Shown in pieces: positions 48,329-57,328 of a DNA stretch of 64,000 bases. The stretch's first letter is position 1. Each line of letters starts with the position of its first letter. The stretch comes from Dongia deserti (lineage in GTDB: Bacteria; Pseudomonadota; Alphaproteobacteria; Dongiales; Dongiaceae), in NCBI RefSeq assembly GCF_003574735.1, contig NZ_QORW01000002.1, forward strand, positions 186,001 through 250,000, read 5' to 3'. Made by a program: the position numbers and the translations under genes. A model generated the notes under the pieces. The model saw only the letters and a program-made list of their open reading frames with translations, did no database searches and was not told the origin of the DNA.

Positions 48329-49954
48329 ATGGCAGGGATTCGTGTGCAGGTGCTGGGCGGGTTCAGCGCACTCCGCCAGGACGGGAGCACCATTGCCCTG
48401 TCGACCCGCAAGGCGGAGGCGCTGCTGGCTGTGCTGGTTTGCCGCCCCGGCGAGGCCCAGCCTCGGGAACGCGTGGCCAATCTGCTATGGGGTGATCGCG
48501 GCGACCGCCAGGCACGCCACAGTCTCAGCCAGACATTGACCTCGATCCGGTGCGCGCTGGGTGACGCGCCCGACCCCCTCGTCGCCGAGCGCGAAACGCT
48601 CTGCATCGATCCCGATGTGGTGCGTGCCGATGTCGTGGAGTTGGCGGCGCTTGCCGAGCGCGACGATCTCGACAGCTTGCGGAAAGCGGTTAAGCTGTGC
48701 CGTGGGCCGTTGCTGGACGGATTCCGGCTGCACGAGGCAGCGTTCGACGAATGGCTCTCGCAGGAGCGCTCGCGCTTCCACCATATCGGTCTCGCCGTGC
48801 TGACGCGATTGGCGGAACGGGAGGCCGCGGAAGGCAATGTCGCCGCAGCCATATCGACGCTGGAACGGGCATTGGCCCTCGATCCGCTGTCGGAGGAGTG
48901 TCACCGGCGGTTGATGCGGATTCATTTGGATCGCGGGAACTACAACGCCGTCATCCGCCACTACCGGCAATGCACGGAGCTGCTGAAGCGCGAGCTCGGC
49001 ACGATTCCCGAGCCGGCAACGACGGCGCTGTATGCCGAGGCGCGCACCAGGCTCAAGGAAGCGCCGCAATCGGTGACCGAAGCCTCGCCCGCGCCGCCGC
49101 CGGCCGAAGAGAGGCAGGACATCCGGTTCTGCGTCACAACCGACGGTGTCCGCATCGCGTTTGCCACCGCCGGCGAGGGGCCGCCGCTGGTCAAGACCGC
49201 GAACTGGCTGAACCATCTAGAGTTCGATTGGCAAAGTCCTGTCTGGCGCCATCTGCTGCACGGGCTCACCGGCGACTTCCGCTTGATCCGTTATGACGAG
49301 CGCGGCAACGGCCTCTCCGATTGGAAGGTGGATGACTTCTCGATCGAAGCGTTGGTGTGCGATCTCGAGACCGTGGTCGATGCCGCCGGCCTCGATCGGT
49401 TTCCGCTGCTTGGGATTTCACAGGGCTGCGCGGTCGCCATCAGCTATGCGGTCCGGCATCCGGAGCGCGTGACACGCATGGTGTTGCATGGCGGCTATGC
49501 CAAGGGCTGGCGGGCACGCGGCAACCCGTCCGAAATCGCGCGGCGCGAGGCGATGCTGACGCTGGTGCGGGAGGGCTGGGGTCAGGACAATCCCGCCTTC
49601 CGGCAGATCTTCGCGTCCTGGTACATCCCCGAGGGCAGCCTCGAGCAATGGCGCTGGTGGAACGACCTGCAGCGGATTTCGACGTCGCCCGAGAATGCGG
49701 CACGGCTCATGACTGATCTCGGCAACATCGACGTGACGCATCTGCTACCACAGGTGACCATGCCAACGCTGGTGCTGCATAGCCGGAACGATGCAGCCGT
49801 TCCGTTCGAGGCGGGGCGAGTACTGGCGACATCGATTCCCGGTGCGCGATTCCTGCCGCTCGAGAGCCGGAATCACGTGATCCTGGAGCAAGAGCCCGCC
49901 TGGCCGCGATTCATTGACGAAGTGCACAGCTTTCTGCGTGCGGACAAAGTGTGA
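48329..49954 (+). CDS. SARP/BTAD-type transcriptional regulator fused to an alpha/beta hydrolase
   Basis: Two-part protein of 541 residues. The N-terminal region (about 1-95) is an OmpR-like winged helix with RKAEALLAVLVCRPGEAQPR and HSLSQTLTSIRCALGDA. A bacterial transcriptional activator (BTAD) TPR-like domain follows at about 100-245, with ALALDPLSEECHRRLMRIHL. After a Pro/Ala-rich linker an alpha/beta hydrolase (about 265-541) carries nucleophile Ser364 in LGISQGCAV, probable Asp488 in HSRNDAAVPF, and His516 in ESRNHVIL. The hydrolase triad looks complete, so the domain may be an enzyme or a ligand sensor. GGAGG lies 11 nt before ATG 48329; a GTG at 48296 is an alternative. Confidence 0.85.
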   Translation: MAGIRVQVLGGFSALRQDGSTIALSTRKAEALLAVLVCRPGEAQPRERVANLLWGDRGDRQARHSLSQTLTSIRCALGDAPDPLVAERETLCIDPDVVRADVVELAALAERDDLDSLRKAVKLCRGPLLDGFRLHEAAFDEWLSQERSRFHHIGLAVLTRLAEREAAEGNVAAAISTLERALALDPLSEECHRRLMRIHLDRGNYNAVIRHYRQCTELLKRELGTIPEPATTALYAEARTRLKEAPQSVTEASPAPPPAEERQDIRFCVTTDGVRIAFATAGEGPPLVKTANWLNHLEFDWQSPVWRHLLHGLTGDFRLIRYDERGNGLSDWKVDDFSIEALVCDLETVVDAAGLDRFPLLGISQGCAVAISYAVRHPERVTRMVLHGGYAKGWRARGNPSEIARREAMLTLVREGWGQDNPAFRQIFASWYIPEGSLEQWRWWNDLQRISTSPENAARLMTDLGNIDVTHLLPQVTMPTLVLHSRNDAAVPFEAGRVLATSIPGARFLPLESRNHVILEQEPAWPRFIDEVHSFLRADKV

Positions 49955-50047
49955 ACCGCGCCGTCGCTCGGCGCGATGAGCCCAGCTTGACTCTTTGCAG
50001 CGGGCCAAGGCGTAATTCGCCCGACTTTGTCGTTCAAAAGAGTTTCC

Positions 50048-51190
50048 ATGAGCAAGTTCATTCAGCGCATCGAGCTGGATTCGATGAGTCCGGGCACCGA
50101 GCGCTTCGTCAAAGCCCATCGCTATGGCAAAGCCGGTGCGCGGCCCAAGGCCTATCTGCAGGCCTCGCTGCACGCCGACGAGATTCCGGGCATGCTGGCC
50201 GCGCACCACCTCATCAGGCTGCTGGACGACGCGGATGCGCGCGGCGAGATCAAGGGCGAGATCATCGTGGTGCCGGTCGCCAATCCGGTGGGCGCCGGCC
50301 AGGTCATCAACACGACCTTCGCCGGCCGCTACGACCTCCGCAGCGGCATCAATTTCAACCGCCGCTGGCCCGACCTCTCCCAAGGCCTTGCCGCCAAGGT
50401 CAAAGGCAAGCTGGGCAAGGATCCGGACGCCAATGTCGCGATCGTGCGCCAGGCGATGGGCGAGATCGTCGACCAGATCTATGCCGTGGGAGAGAATGCG
50501 AAGTTGCGGCGCGAGCTGATGCGCCTCGCCTACGATTCGGACATCGTGCTCGACCTCCATTGCGACGACATCGCGCTGATGCACATCTACACCACCCATG
50601 TGTTCTGGCCGCAGGCGCGGGACCTGGCCGCCGAGGTCGGCGCACGCGCCGTATTGCTGTGCGATGATTCCGGCGCGGCCTCGTTCGACGAGAGCCTCTT
50701 CCTGCCATGGTATCGGCTGCAGAAAGAAGTCGGGCCGGACTATCCCGTGCCGGCGCCGGTCCTGACCTCGACGGTCGAGTTCCGCGGCCGGGCCGACGTC
50801 TATGATGAGATCGCTAGCCAGGATGCGCGTGCCTTGTTCCGCTTCCTGCAGCGCCGCGGCCTGATCGCCGGAGATCCGGGACCGCTGCCGGAGCTGAAGG
50901 GCAAGGTCACCCATCTCGATGCCTGCGAGATCTTGCGGACGCCCAGGGCCGGCATCATCGCCTATCGCAAGCGCGAAGGCGACGTGGTGAAGGCCGGCGA
51001 GGTGATTGCCGAGATCGTAGATCCGCTGGCCGACGATCCGAAGAAGGCGCGCATCGAATTGCGCTGCCAGGCCGACGGACCGATTCTGTCGATCCGTGCC
51101 ATGAAAGCGGTGGGCGCGGGCGATTTGGTCGCCATGATCGTCGGCGACAAGCTGCTGCCGAATCCGACCGGATTGATGCTGAGCGACTAG
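50048..51190 (+). CDS. Succinylglutamate desuccinylase/aspartoacylase family protein (copy 2)
   Basis: Protein of 380 residues and clear paralogue of the one at 45933-47066. Zinc ligands fall at the same positions: His42 and Glu45 in SLHADEIPGM, and His171 in DLHCDDIALMH. Shared blocks include GARPKAYLQASLHADE and KGEIIVVPVANPVG. The C-terminal domain has YRKREGDVVKAGEVIAEIVD. ATG 50048 is preferred over an in-frame TTG at 50027. The GST gene begins 9 nt downstream, so the two are probably cotranscribed. The deacylation substrate cannot be assigned. Confidence 0.85.
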   Translation: MSKFIQRIELDSMSPGTERFVKAHRYGKAGARPKAYLQASLHADEIPGMLAAHHLIRLLDDADARGEIKGEIIVVPVANPVGAGQVINTTFAGRYDLRSGINFNRRWPDLSQGLAAKVKGKLGKDPDANVAIVRQAMGEIVDQIYAVGENAKLRRELMRLAYDSDIVLDLHCDDIALMHIYTTHVFWPQARDLAAEVGARAVLLCDDSGAASFDESLFLPWYRLQKEVGPDYPVPAPVLTSTVEFRGRADVYDEIASQDARALFRFLQRRGLIAGDPGPLPELKGKVTHLDACEILRTPRAGIIAYRKREGDVVKAGEVIAEIVDPLADDPKKARIELRCQADGPILSIRAMKAVGAGDLVAMIVGDKLLPNPTGLMLSD

Positions 51191-51199
51191 GATTTCGTC

Positions 51200-51844
51200 A
51201 TGCTCAAGATATTCGGGGCGGTCGGCTCGGGCTCGATTCCGGTCGAGGCGACGCTGACCCTGCTCAACATTCCGTACGAAATCATCGAAGCGGTCACCTG
51301 GCAGGACGAAGCCGCGCGCAAGCGCGTCGAAGCCGTGAATCCGTTGCGCCAGGTTCCGGCCTTGGTCTTCCCGTCGGGCGAGATCATGACCGAGAGCGCG
51401 GCGATCCTGATCGATCTCGCCGACCAGCATCCGGAGGCGCGGCTGGCGCCGCCGATCGGCGATCCCAAGCGCGCGCAATACCTGCGCTGGATGGCCTATG
51501 TCTCTTCTTCGATCTATTCCCTGTTCTGGATCAAGGGCGATCCGATGCGCATCGCCGCCAGCAAGGAGGACACGCCGCGTGTCATCGGCCGCGTGCACGA
51601 CCGCATCGCGGACTGCTGGGCCAACATGGACCGGCAGATCAATCCCGGCCGCTACATCCTCGGCGACGAGCTTTCGGTGCTCGATCTCTACGTGACGGTG
51701 ATCTCGCGCTTCGGCCCGTGGCGCACACGCTTCTACAGGACCGCGCCCAAGATGACCGAGATCGTGCGCCGCGTCGACGCCGACCCGCGGCTCAAGGATT
51801 TCTGGGCGCGCCGCTATCCGTTCGAGGACGGGTGGGAGCGTTGA
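51200..51844 (+). CDS. Glutathione S-transferase family protein
   Basis: Protein of 214 residues. The thioredoxin-like N-terminal domain (1-80) carries the cis-proline motif QVPALVFPSG and the glutathione gamma-glutamyl contact TESAAILIDLAD. The all-helical C-terminal domain (about 90-205) has GDELSVLDLYVTVISRF. The possible active residue near the N-terminus lies in AVGSGSIPVE, where serines rather than cysteine are present. It is probably cotranscribed with the upstream acylase-family gene. The substrate is unknown. Confidence 0.88.
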   Translation: MLKIFGAVGSGSIPVEATLTLLNIPYEIIEAVTWQDEAARKRVEAVNPLRQVPALVFPSGEIMTESAAILIDLADQHPEARLAPPIGDPKRAQYLRWMAYVSSSIYSLFWIKGDPMRIAASKEDTPRVIGRVHDRIADCWANMDRQINPGRYILGDELSVLDLYVTVISRFGPWRTRFYRTAPKMTEIVRRVDADPRLKDFWARRYPFEDGWER

Positions 51845-51936
51845 TGAAGCCCTCTGTCCACCTCATCCGATACTCGCACGACTGTCACCCGCTCAAGGCC
51901 GGGGCGACAACTGAGTAGTTGGCACGAGAGGCGTTG

Positions 51937-52425
51937 CTAAGTCCGCCGCTTGTTGCGGATCGCGATTCCATGCCCCGCTTCGGGCGGGCGGGGCAGCTTG
52001 TCGTGCTCCTGCTTGATCTCCGCCAGCCGGTCGAAGAACTCGTCCGGCATGGAGGCGACCCGGCGTTCGTGGAAGTTCACGAACAGCAGCAGCCATTCGC
52101 AGGTCGCGGCGATGCTGCTGTCCGCCTTGCGCATGGTGTTGAACCAGCGGATGCGCTTGCGGTCGAAATCTAGCAGCATGGTCTCGACCGAGAAGCTATC
52201 CCCCAGGAAAAGCTCGCCCTGGTAGGTGATGTGGTTCTCCGCCGCGAAGGTGGTGAAGCCCCGCGCCTGCACCTCCGCGAAATCCATGCCCCAGGCGCGG
52301 TAGACGCCATAGAACGCATCGTCGAAGGCCTTGAGGTAAAAGGCCACGTTCATGTGGTTGTTCTCGTCCACCCACTCCGGCAGCACCTTGAGATCGCTCC
52401 AGACGAAGGGGGCGGGAATGGACAT
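51937..52425 (-). CDS. Acyl-CoA thioesterase (4HBT hot-dog fold)
   Basis: Protein of 162 residues with one hot-dog domain. The motif DENNHMNVAFYLKAFDDAFY has the Asn-His-Met-Asn helix entry typical of the 4-hydroxybenzoyl-CoA thioesterase family. ENHITYQGELFLGDSFSVET follows on the next strands. GAGGAG lies about 6 nt before the ATG at 52425. Similar sequences occur as the C-terminal thioesterase of carnitine dehydrogenases, so a betainyl-CoA or related substrate is one possibility; this is a guess from general resemblance. Confidence 0.85.
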   Translation of the reverse strand: MSIPAPFVWSDLKVLPEWVDENNHMNVAFYLKAFDDAFYGVYRAWGMDFAEVQARGFTTFAAENHITYQGELFLGDSFSVETMLLDFDRKRIRWFNTMRKADSSIAATCEWLLLFVNFHERRVASMPDEFFDRLAEIKQEHDKLPRPPEAGHGIAIRNKRRT

Positions 52426-52749
52426 GAGGCTCCTCGGGCGGCAGTGAAACGATATAAAGTGCGCCGCAACATGCCGGGGCGCTTATCGACCGGTCAAGCG
52501 CAGCGCCGACACAGCCCAAGGAAGCTGCAGCCAAAGCCATGAAAAGGTAATCGCGACCTGCGGAACGACGGCCCTCCCGGCAGACTGACCTGCCGCACTG
52601 CACCTGGGCCATCACGGTGTCGCGATAGTGGCAAGATTATGACCTAGCCGTTGACTCCGCTTGTGCAACGGTCCTAGGTTTCGCCCAAGGCAGCCGGGAA
52701 ATGCAAACAAGATCAAGGCTGTCCGACCTTCTAATGGGAGACTGAAACA
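52426..52749. other. 324-nt spacer upstream of dppA
   Basis: No gene is supported. The dpp-proximal part contains an inverted repeat: ACCTAGCCGTTG at 52642-52653 against CAACGG-TC-CTAGGT at 52666-52679, with two extra bases in the right arm. TTGACT at 52651-52656 overlaps it and could be a -35 element, but the sequence 17 nt further (CTAGGT) is a poor -10. A ribosome site GGGAG lies about 10 nt before the dppA ATG. Confidence 0.5.
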
Positions 52750-54345
52750 ATGAAACGTCGACTTTTGGGGGCCGTTGCAGCGGCCGCGCTCGCGTTTGGC
52801 TTCGCGAACGCCGCGTCTGCCAAGACCCTGGTCTATTGCTCCGAAGGTAGCCCGGAGAATTTCAATCCGCAGATCAACACGACCGGCACCAGCTTTGATA
52901 CAGCTTATCCGGTTTTCAACAAGCTGGTGGAGTTCATTCCCGGCACCACCAAATTGCAGCCGGGCCTCGCCGAATCCTGGGACGTGTCTGACGACGGACT
53001 TACCTACACGTTCAATCTGCGGAAGGGCGTGAAATTCCATGCGCGCGGCGGCTTCTCGCCGACCCGTGACTTCAATGCCGATGACGTGGTCGCCACATTC
53101 AATCGCATGTGGAAGAAGGACGACCCGTATCATCCGGTCTCCGGCGGCGAGTATGACTACTTCAACGACATGGGCATGCCTGACCTGCTGACTGCGGTCG
53201 AGAAGGTCGACGATTACACCGTCAGGATGAAGCTGGCGCAGCCGGAATCGCCCTTCGTCGCCAACCTGGCGATGGACTTCGCCGCCATCCATTCGAAGGA
53301 ATACATGGATGCGATGATGAAGGCGGGCACGCCGGAGAAGGTCGATCAGGAGCCGATCGGCACCGGCCCCTTCATCTGGGCGAACTACCGCAAGGACGAC
53401 CGCATCATCTACAACGCGAACGTCAACTACTTCCGCGGCAAGCAGCCGATCGACCGTCTGGTCTTCTCCATCACGCCGGACCAGGCGACGCGCGAGGCGC
53501 GTCTTGAGGCGGGTGAATGCGACGTCATCCCCTATCCGAACCCGGCGAACATCGCGAAGCTCAAGTCGAACCCGAATCTCCAGGTGCTGGAGCAGGAGGG
53601 CCTGAACGTCGGCTATCTCGCGATGAACGTGAAGAAGCCGCCGTTCGACAACAAGCTCGTGCGCCAGGCCTTCAACATGGCGCTCGACAAGGAAGCGATT
53701 CTGGCGGCGGTCTACAAGGGCGCCGGCAAGGCCGCGAAGAACCCGATCCCGCCGACGATCTGGTCGTACGATGATTCGGTCCAGCCTTATCCGTACGATC
53801 CGGAGAAGGCCAAGGAGCTTCTGGCGCAAGCCGGCGCCAGCAACCTCAAGACCGACCTCTGGTACATGCCGGTGCAGCGCCCGTACAATCCGGACGCCAA
53901 GAAGATGGCCGAGCTGATGCAGGCGGACCTCGCGAAGATCGGCGTCACCGCCGAGCTCAAGACCTTCGAATGGGGCGAGTACCGCAAGCGCGTACAGGGT
54001 GGCGAGCACATGACCGGCATGCTCGGCTGGACCGGCGACAACGGCGATCCGGACAACTTCCTGGGCGTGCTGCTGTCCTGCACCTCCGCCCGCGAAGGCG
54101 GTTCCAACATCGCCAAGTGGTGCAACGAGGAGTTCAGCGCCCTCATCGACCAGGCGAAACAGATCTCGGACGTGGAGAAGCGTACTGAGCTCTACGAAAA
54201 AGCCCAGGCGATCTTCCACGAGGAAGCACCGTGGGTGCCGATCGCGCATTCGGTCGTGCACATGCCGATGAGCAAGAAGGTGAAGGGCTATAAGGTCCAC
54301 CCGCTCGGCACGCACATCTTCGAAGGCGTCGACATCGAAGAGTAG
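52750..54345 (+). CDS. dppA: Dipeptide ABC transporter substrate-binding protein
   Basis: Periplasmic binding protein of 531 residues (solute-binding family 5). The signal peptide is MKRRLLGAVAAAALAFGFAN with cleavage after ASA. The mature start KTLVYCSEGSPENFNPQINT closely resembles E. coli DppA. The family signature LAESWDVSDDGLTYTFNLR follows. It heads a five-gene operon with permeases and ATPases in dppABCDF order. A perfect palindrome lies between it and dppB. Confidence 0.92.
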   Translation: MKRRLLGAVAAAALAFGFANAASAKTLVYCSEGSPENFNPQINTTGTSFDTAYPVFNKLVEFIPGTTKLQPGLAESWDVSDDGLTYTFNLRKGVKFHARGGFSPTRDFNADDVVATFNRMWKKDDPYHPVSGGEYDYFNDMGMPDLLTAVEKVDDYTVRMKLAQPESPFVANLAMDFAAIHSKEYMDAMMKAGTPEKVDQEPIGTGPFIWANYRKDDRIIYNANVNYFRGKQPIDRLVFSITPDQATREARLEAGECDVIPYPNPANIAKLKSNPNLQVLEQEGLNVGYLAMNVKKPPFDNKLVRQAFNMALDKEAILAAVYKGAGKAAKNPIPPTIWSYDDSVQPYPYDPEKAKELLAQAGASNLKTDLWYMPVQRPYNPDAKKMAELMQADLAKIGVTAELKTFEWGEYRKRVQGGEHMTGMLGWTGDNGDPDNFLGVLLSCTSAREGGSNIAKWCNEEFSALIDQAKQISDVEKRTELYEKAQAIFHEEAPWVPIAHSVVHMPMSKKVKGYKVHPLGTHIFEGVDIEE

Positions 54346-54364
54346 TCGCAAGGGTTGTCCTCTG

Positions 54365-54392
54365 GGGCGGGGAAAGCGCGCTTTCCCCGCCC
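54365..54392. repeat. 28-bp perfect palindrome between dppA and dppB
   Basis: GGGCGGGGAAAGCG (54365-54378) is followed directly by its exact inverse complement (54379-54392). In RNA it would form a very stable hairpin 20 nt after the dppA stop, followed by CTCCTCTTT. Such elements often protect the message for the abundant binding protein and partly terminate transcription before the permease genes. Confidence 0.75.
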
Positions 54393-54416
54393 TCCTCTTT
54401 GGCGCATGCTGCAGCA

Positions 54417-55436
54417 ATGCTTCGATTTGTCCTGACCCGCGTCGGCCTGGTGATCCCGACCTTCCTCGGCATCATCCTGCTGACCTTCATCCTCATCCGC
54501 CTGGTGCCCGGCGATCCGGTCCAGGTGCGGGTGGGCGAGCGCGGCATCACGGAAGAGCGGCGCCTCGCCTTGCTGCATGAGATGGGCCTCGACCGGCCGC
54601 TCCATGTGCAGTTCTTCGATTACGTAGGCGGCGTTCTGCAGGGCGATCTCGGCATTTCCATCATCACCAAAAAACCGGTGATGGTGGAGTTCCTGACCTT
54701 GTTCCCCGCGACGCTCGAGCTTGCCTTCTTTGCCATTCTGTTCGCCGCGAGCATTGGATTGCCCCTTGGCGTGATCGCCGCAGTCAGGCGTGGTTCCGCC
54801 TTCGACCATACCGTCATGGGACTCAGCCTCACCGGCTATTCCATGCCCATCTTCTGGTGGGGCCTGCTGCTGATCCTGCTGTTCTCCGTCGATCTCGGCT
54901 GGACCCCGGTCGCCAAGCGGCTGTCCGACGACTATTTTGTCGACCAGGTCACCGGTTTCATGCTGATCGACACGTTGCTGTCGGACGATCCAATGAATGA
55001 GGGCTCGTTCCTCGACGCCCTCCACCATCTGATTCTGCCGACAGTTGTGCTTGGTACAGTGCCGCTGGCCGTGATCGCGCGCATGACGCGCTCCGCCATG
55101 CTCGAGGTGCTGGGCGAGGACTACATCCGCACCGCGCGCGCCAAAGGGCTTGGCTCCATCCGCGTGGTTGCGGTCCATGCCTTGCGCAATGCGCTGGTTC
55201 CGGTGGTGACCGTGATCGGCCTGCAGGTCGGCACGCTGATGGGCGGCGCCATCCTGACCGAAACAGTGTTCTCCTGGCCCGGCATCGGCAAGTGGCTGGT
55301 GGAATCGATCGGTCGCCGCGACTACCCTGCCCTGCAGGGCGGCGTCCTGGTGATTGCGGCCCTGGTGATGACTGTCAATCTGGCGGTGGACCTGCTCTAT
55401 GGGCTGCTCAATCCGCGCATCCGGCACCGGCGATAG
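54417..55436 (+). CDS. dppB: Dipeptide ABC transporter permease DppB
   Basis: Inner-membrane permease of 339 residues with six helices. The N-terminus MLRFVLTRVGLVIPTFLGII and the downstream PGDPVQVRVGE are typical. The coupling motif EVLGEDYIRTARAKGLG, and the C-terminal TVFSWPGIGKWLVESIGRRD, are signatures of DppB/OppB. ATG 54417 is preferred to an upstream TTG at 54399. Confidence 0.94.
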   Translation: MLRFVLTRVGLVIPTFLGIILLTFILIRLVPGDPVQVRVGERGITEERRLALLHEMGLDRPLHVQFFDYVGGVLQGDLGISIITKKPVMVEFLTLFPATLELAFFAILFAASIGLPLGVIAAVRRGSAFDHTVMGLSLTGYSMPIFWWGLLLILLFSVDLGWTPVAKRLSDDYFVDQVTGFMLIDTLLSDDPMNEGSFLDALHHLILPTVVLGTVPLAVIARMTRSAMLEVLGEDYIRTARAKGLGSIRVVAVHALRNALVPVVTVIGLQVGTLMGGAILTETVFSWPGIGKWLVESIGRRDYPALQGGVLVIAALVMTVNLAVDLLYGLLNPRIRHRR

Positions 55437-55445
55437 GAGCGCTCC

Positions 55446-56354
55446 ATGACCGATATTACGCTCCCAGCCGCAGAGCCCGTCAGCCGCCCGATTTCGCCCA
55501 GCCGCGAGGTCTGGCTGTCGCTCAAGGCGAACAAGGGCGCAATGGCCGGCCTCATCGTCATTGTCCTGCTGGTGATTGCGGCTGTTTTTGCCGACATCAT
55601 CGCGCCCTATCACTACGCCCAAGTGTTCAAGGAATGCGTCGTCGAGGTCTGCCCGCCGGCATGGCGGGAGGGCAGCGATCCACGTTTCATTCTCGGCACC
55701 GATGCGGTCGGACGCGATCTGTGGTCGCGCCTGATCCATGGATCGCGCTATTCGCTGTTCATCGGCAGCATCGTCGTGACGATTTCGCTGGCGGCGGGGA
55801 TCCTGTTCGGCCTGCTGTCCGGCTTTTTCCGGGGCACAATCGACATCCTGATCATGCGGGCGATGGATATCATTCTGTCGGTCCCGAGCCTGCTGCTCGC
55901 CCTGGCGATCGTCGCGATTCTGGGCTCCGGCCTCTTGAACGCCATGATCGCGGTCGCCATTACGTACATACCGCACTATGCGCGCCTGGCCCGCGCTGCG
56001 GTGCTGACCGAACTGCCAAAGGATTATGTGACCGCCTCGCGCGTGGCCGGGGCGGGAACACTGCGCTTGATGCTGAACACCGTGCTGCCGAACTGCCTGG
56101 CGCCGCTGATCGTCCAGGCAACCTTGAGCTTCTCCACCGCCATTCTGGACGCCGCCGCGCTCGGCTTTCTCGGCTACGGTGCGCAGGCGCCGACGCCGGA
56201 ATGGGGCACCATGCTGGCTGATGCACGGAGCCTGATCCGCTCCATGCCTTGGGTCGTGACGCTCCCGGGCCTGGCGATCCTCATCACCGTGCTGGCCTTC
56301 AATCTCCTGGGCGACGGGTTGCGCGATGCGCTCGACCCCAAGCTGAAGCGCTGA
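55446..56354 (+). CDS. dppC: Dipeptide ABC transporter permease DppC
   Basis: Inner-membrane permease of 302 residues. The N-terminal cytoplasmic stretch [20 protein letters not shown] leads into the first helix. The motif [20 protein letters not shown] is the classic OppC/DppC signature, and the coupling loop [17 protein letters not shown] follows. The C-terminus [18 protein letters not shown] is typical. It begins 9 nt after dppB and ends 5 nt before dppD. Confidence 0.95.
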   Translation: MTDITLPAAEPVSRPISPSREVWLSLKANKGAMAGLIVIVLLVIAAVFADIIAPYHYAQVFKECVVEVCPPAWREGSDPRFILGTDAVGRDLWSRLIHGSRYSLFIGSIVVTISLAAGILFGLLSGFFRGTIDILIMRAMDIILSVPSLLLALAIVAILGSGLLNAMIAVAITYIPHYARLARAAVLTELPKDYVTASRVAGAGTLRLMLNTVLPNCLAPLIVQATLSFSTAILDAAALGFLGYGAQAPTPEWGTMLADARSLIRSMPWVVTLPGLAILITVLAFNLLGDGLRDALDPKLKR

Positions 56355-56359
56355 CCGAT

Positions 56360-57328
56360 ATGCCCCTGCTCGAGATCCGCAACCTCGCGGTCGAATTCCA
56401 GACTCATCGGGGCCCGTTCCGTGCAGTGGACGGGGTCGACCTGACTCTCGAACCGGGCGAACTGCTGGGCGTGGTCGGCGAATCCGGATCCGGCAAGAGC
56501 GTCACCATGCTGGCGGTCATGGGCCTCATCGCCTGGCCGGGCAAGGTGACGGCCGACGTCATGCGCTTCGACGGCATCGATCTGATGTCGCTGTCTGATA
56601 GTGATCGGCGCAAGATCGTCGGCAAGGATATCGCCATGATCTTCCAGGAGCCGATGACCAGCCTCAATCCGTCCTTCTCAGTCGGCTATCAGATCATGGA
56701 GACGCTCGCAGTCCATGAGGGCGGCTCGCGCCGTGAACGCAGGCGGCGCACCATTGAACTGCTGGAGCAGGTCGGCATCCCCGCCGCTGCGTCGCGGCTC
56801 GATAGTTTCCCGCATCAGCTGTCCGGGGGCATGTGCCAGCGCGTGATGATCGCGATGGCGATCGCCTGCAATCCAAAGCTGCTGATCGCCGACGAGCCGA
56901 CCACCGCCCTCGATGTCACCATCCAGGCGCAGATCCTGGATCTCCTGGTCTCGCTGAGCCGGGAGCGCAACATGGCCATGGTCCTGATCACGCACGACAT
57001 GGGCGTGGTGGCAGAGACGGCGCAGCGTGTGATGGTGATGTATGCCAGCCAGCAGGTGGAGGAGCAGCCGGCCGAACGATTGTTCGAGCAGCCGCGCCAT
57101 CCCTACACCGCAGCCCTGCTCGAGGCGCTACCCGAGCGCGCCCTTGAGAAGCGGCTCAACACCATTCCCGGCGTAGTGCCCGGCATCGCCGACCGGCCCA
57201 GCGGCTGCGTCTTCAACCCGCGCTGCAACTTCGCGCAAGAACGCTGCCGGATCGAGCAGCCGCTGCTGGAGCCCAAGCTCGGCGCGCGCGTGCGTTGTCA
57301 TTTCCCGATCCGCGGAGATGTGTCATGA
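56360..57328 (+). CDS. dppD: Dipeptide ABC transporter ATP-binding protein DppD
   Basis: ATPase of 322 residues. Walker A is [18 protein letters not shown], the signature is [18 protein letters not shown], and Walker B is [16 protein letters not shown]. The C-terminal oligopeptide/dipeptide transporter extension has [15 protein letters not shown] with cysteine residues that in some family members bind an Fe-S cluster. ATG 56360 is chosen since the longer frame overlaps dppC. The stop overlaps dppF by 4 nt. Confidence 0.95.
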   Translation: MPLLEIRNLAVEFQTHRGPFRAVDGVDLTLEPGELLGVVGESGSGKSVTMLAVMGLIAWPGKVTADVMRFDGIDLMSLSDSDRRKIVGKDIAMIFQEPMTSLNPSFSVGYQIMETLAVHEGGSRRERRRRTIELLEQVGIPAAASRLDSFPHQLSGGMCQRVMIAMAIACNPKLLIADEPTTALDVTIQAQILDLLVSLSRERNMAMVLITHDMGVVAETAQRVMVMYASQQVEEQPAERLFEQPRHPYTAALLEALPERALEKRLNTIPGVVPGIADRPSGCVFNPRCNFAQERCRIEQPLLEPKLGARVRCHFPIRGDVS

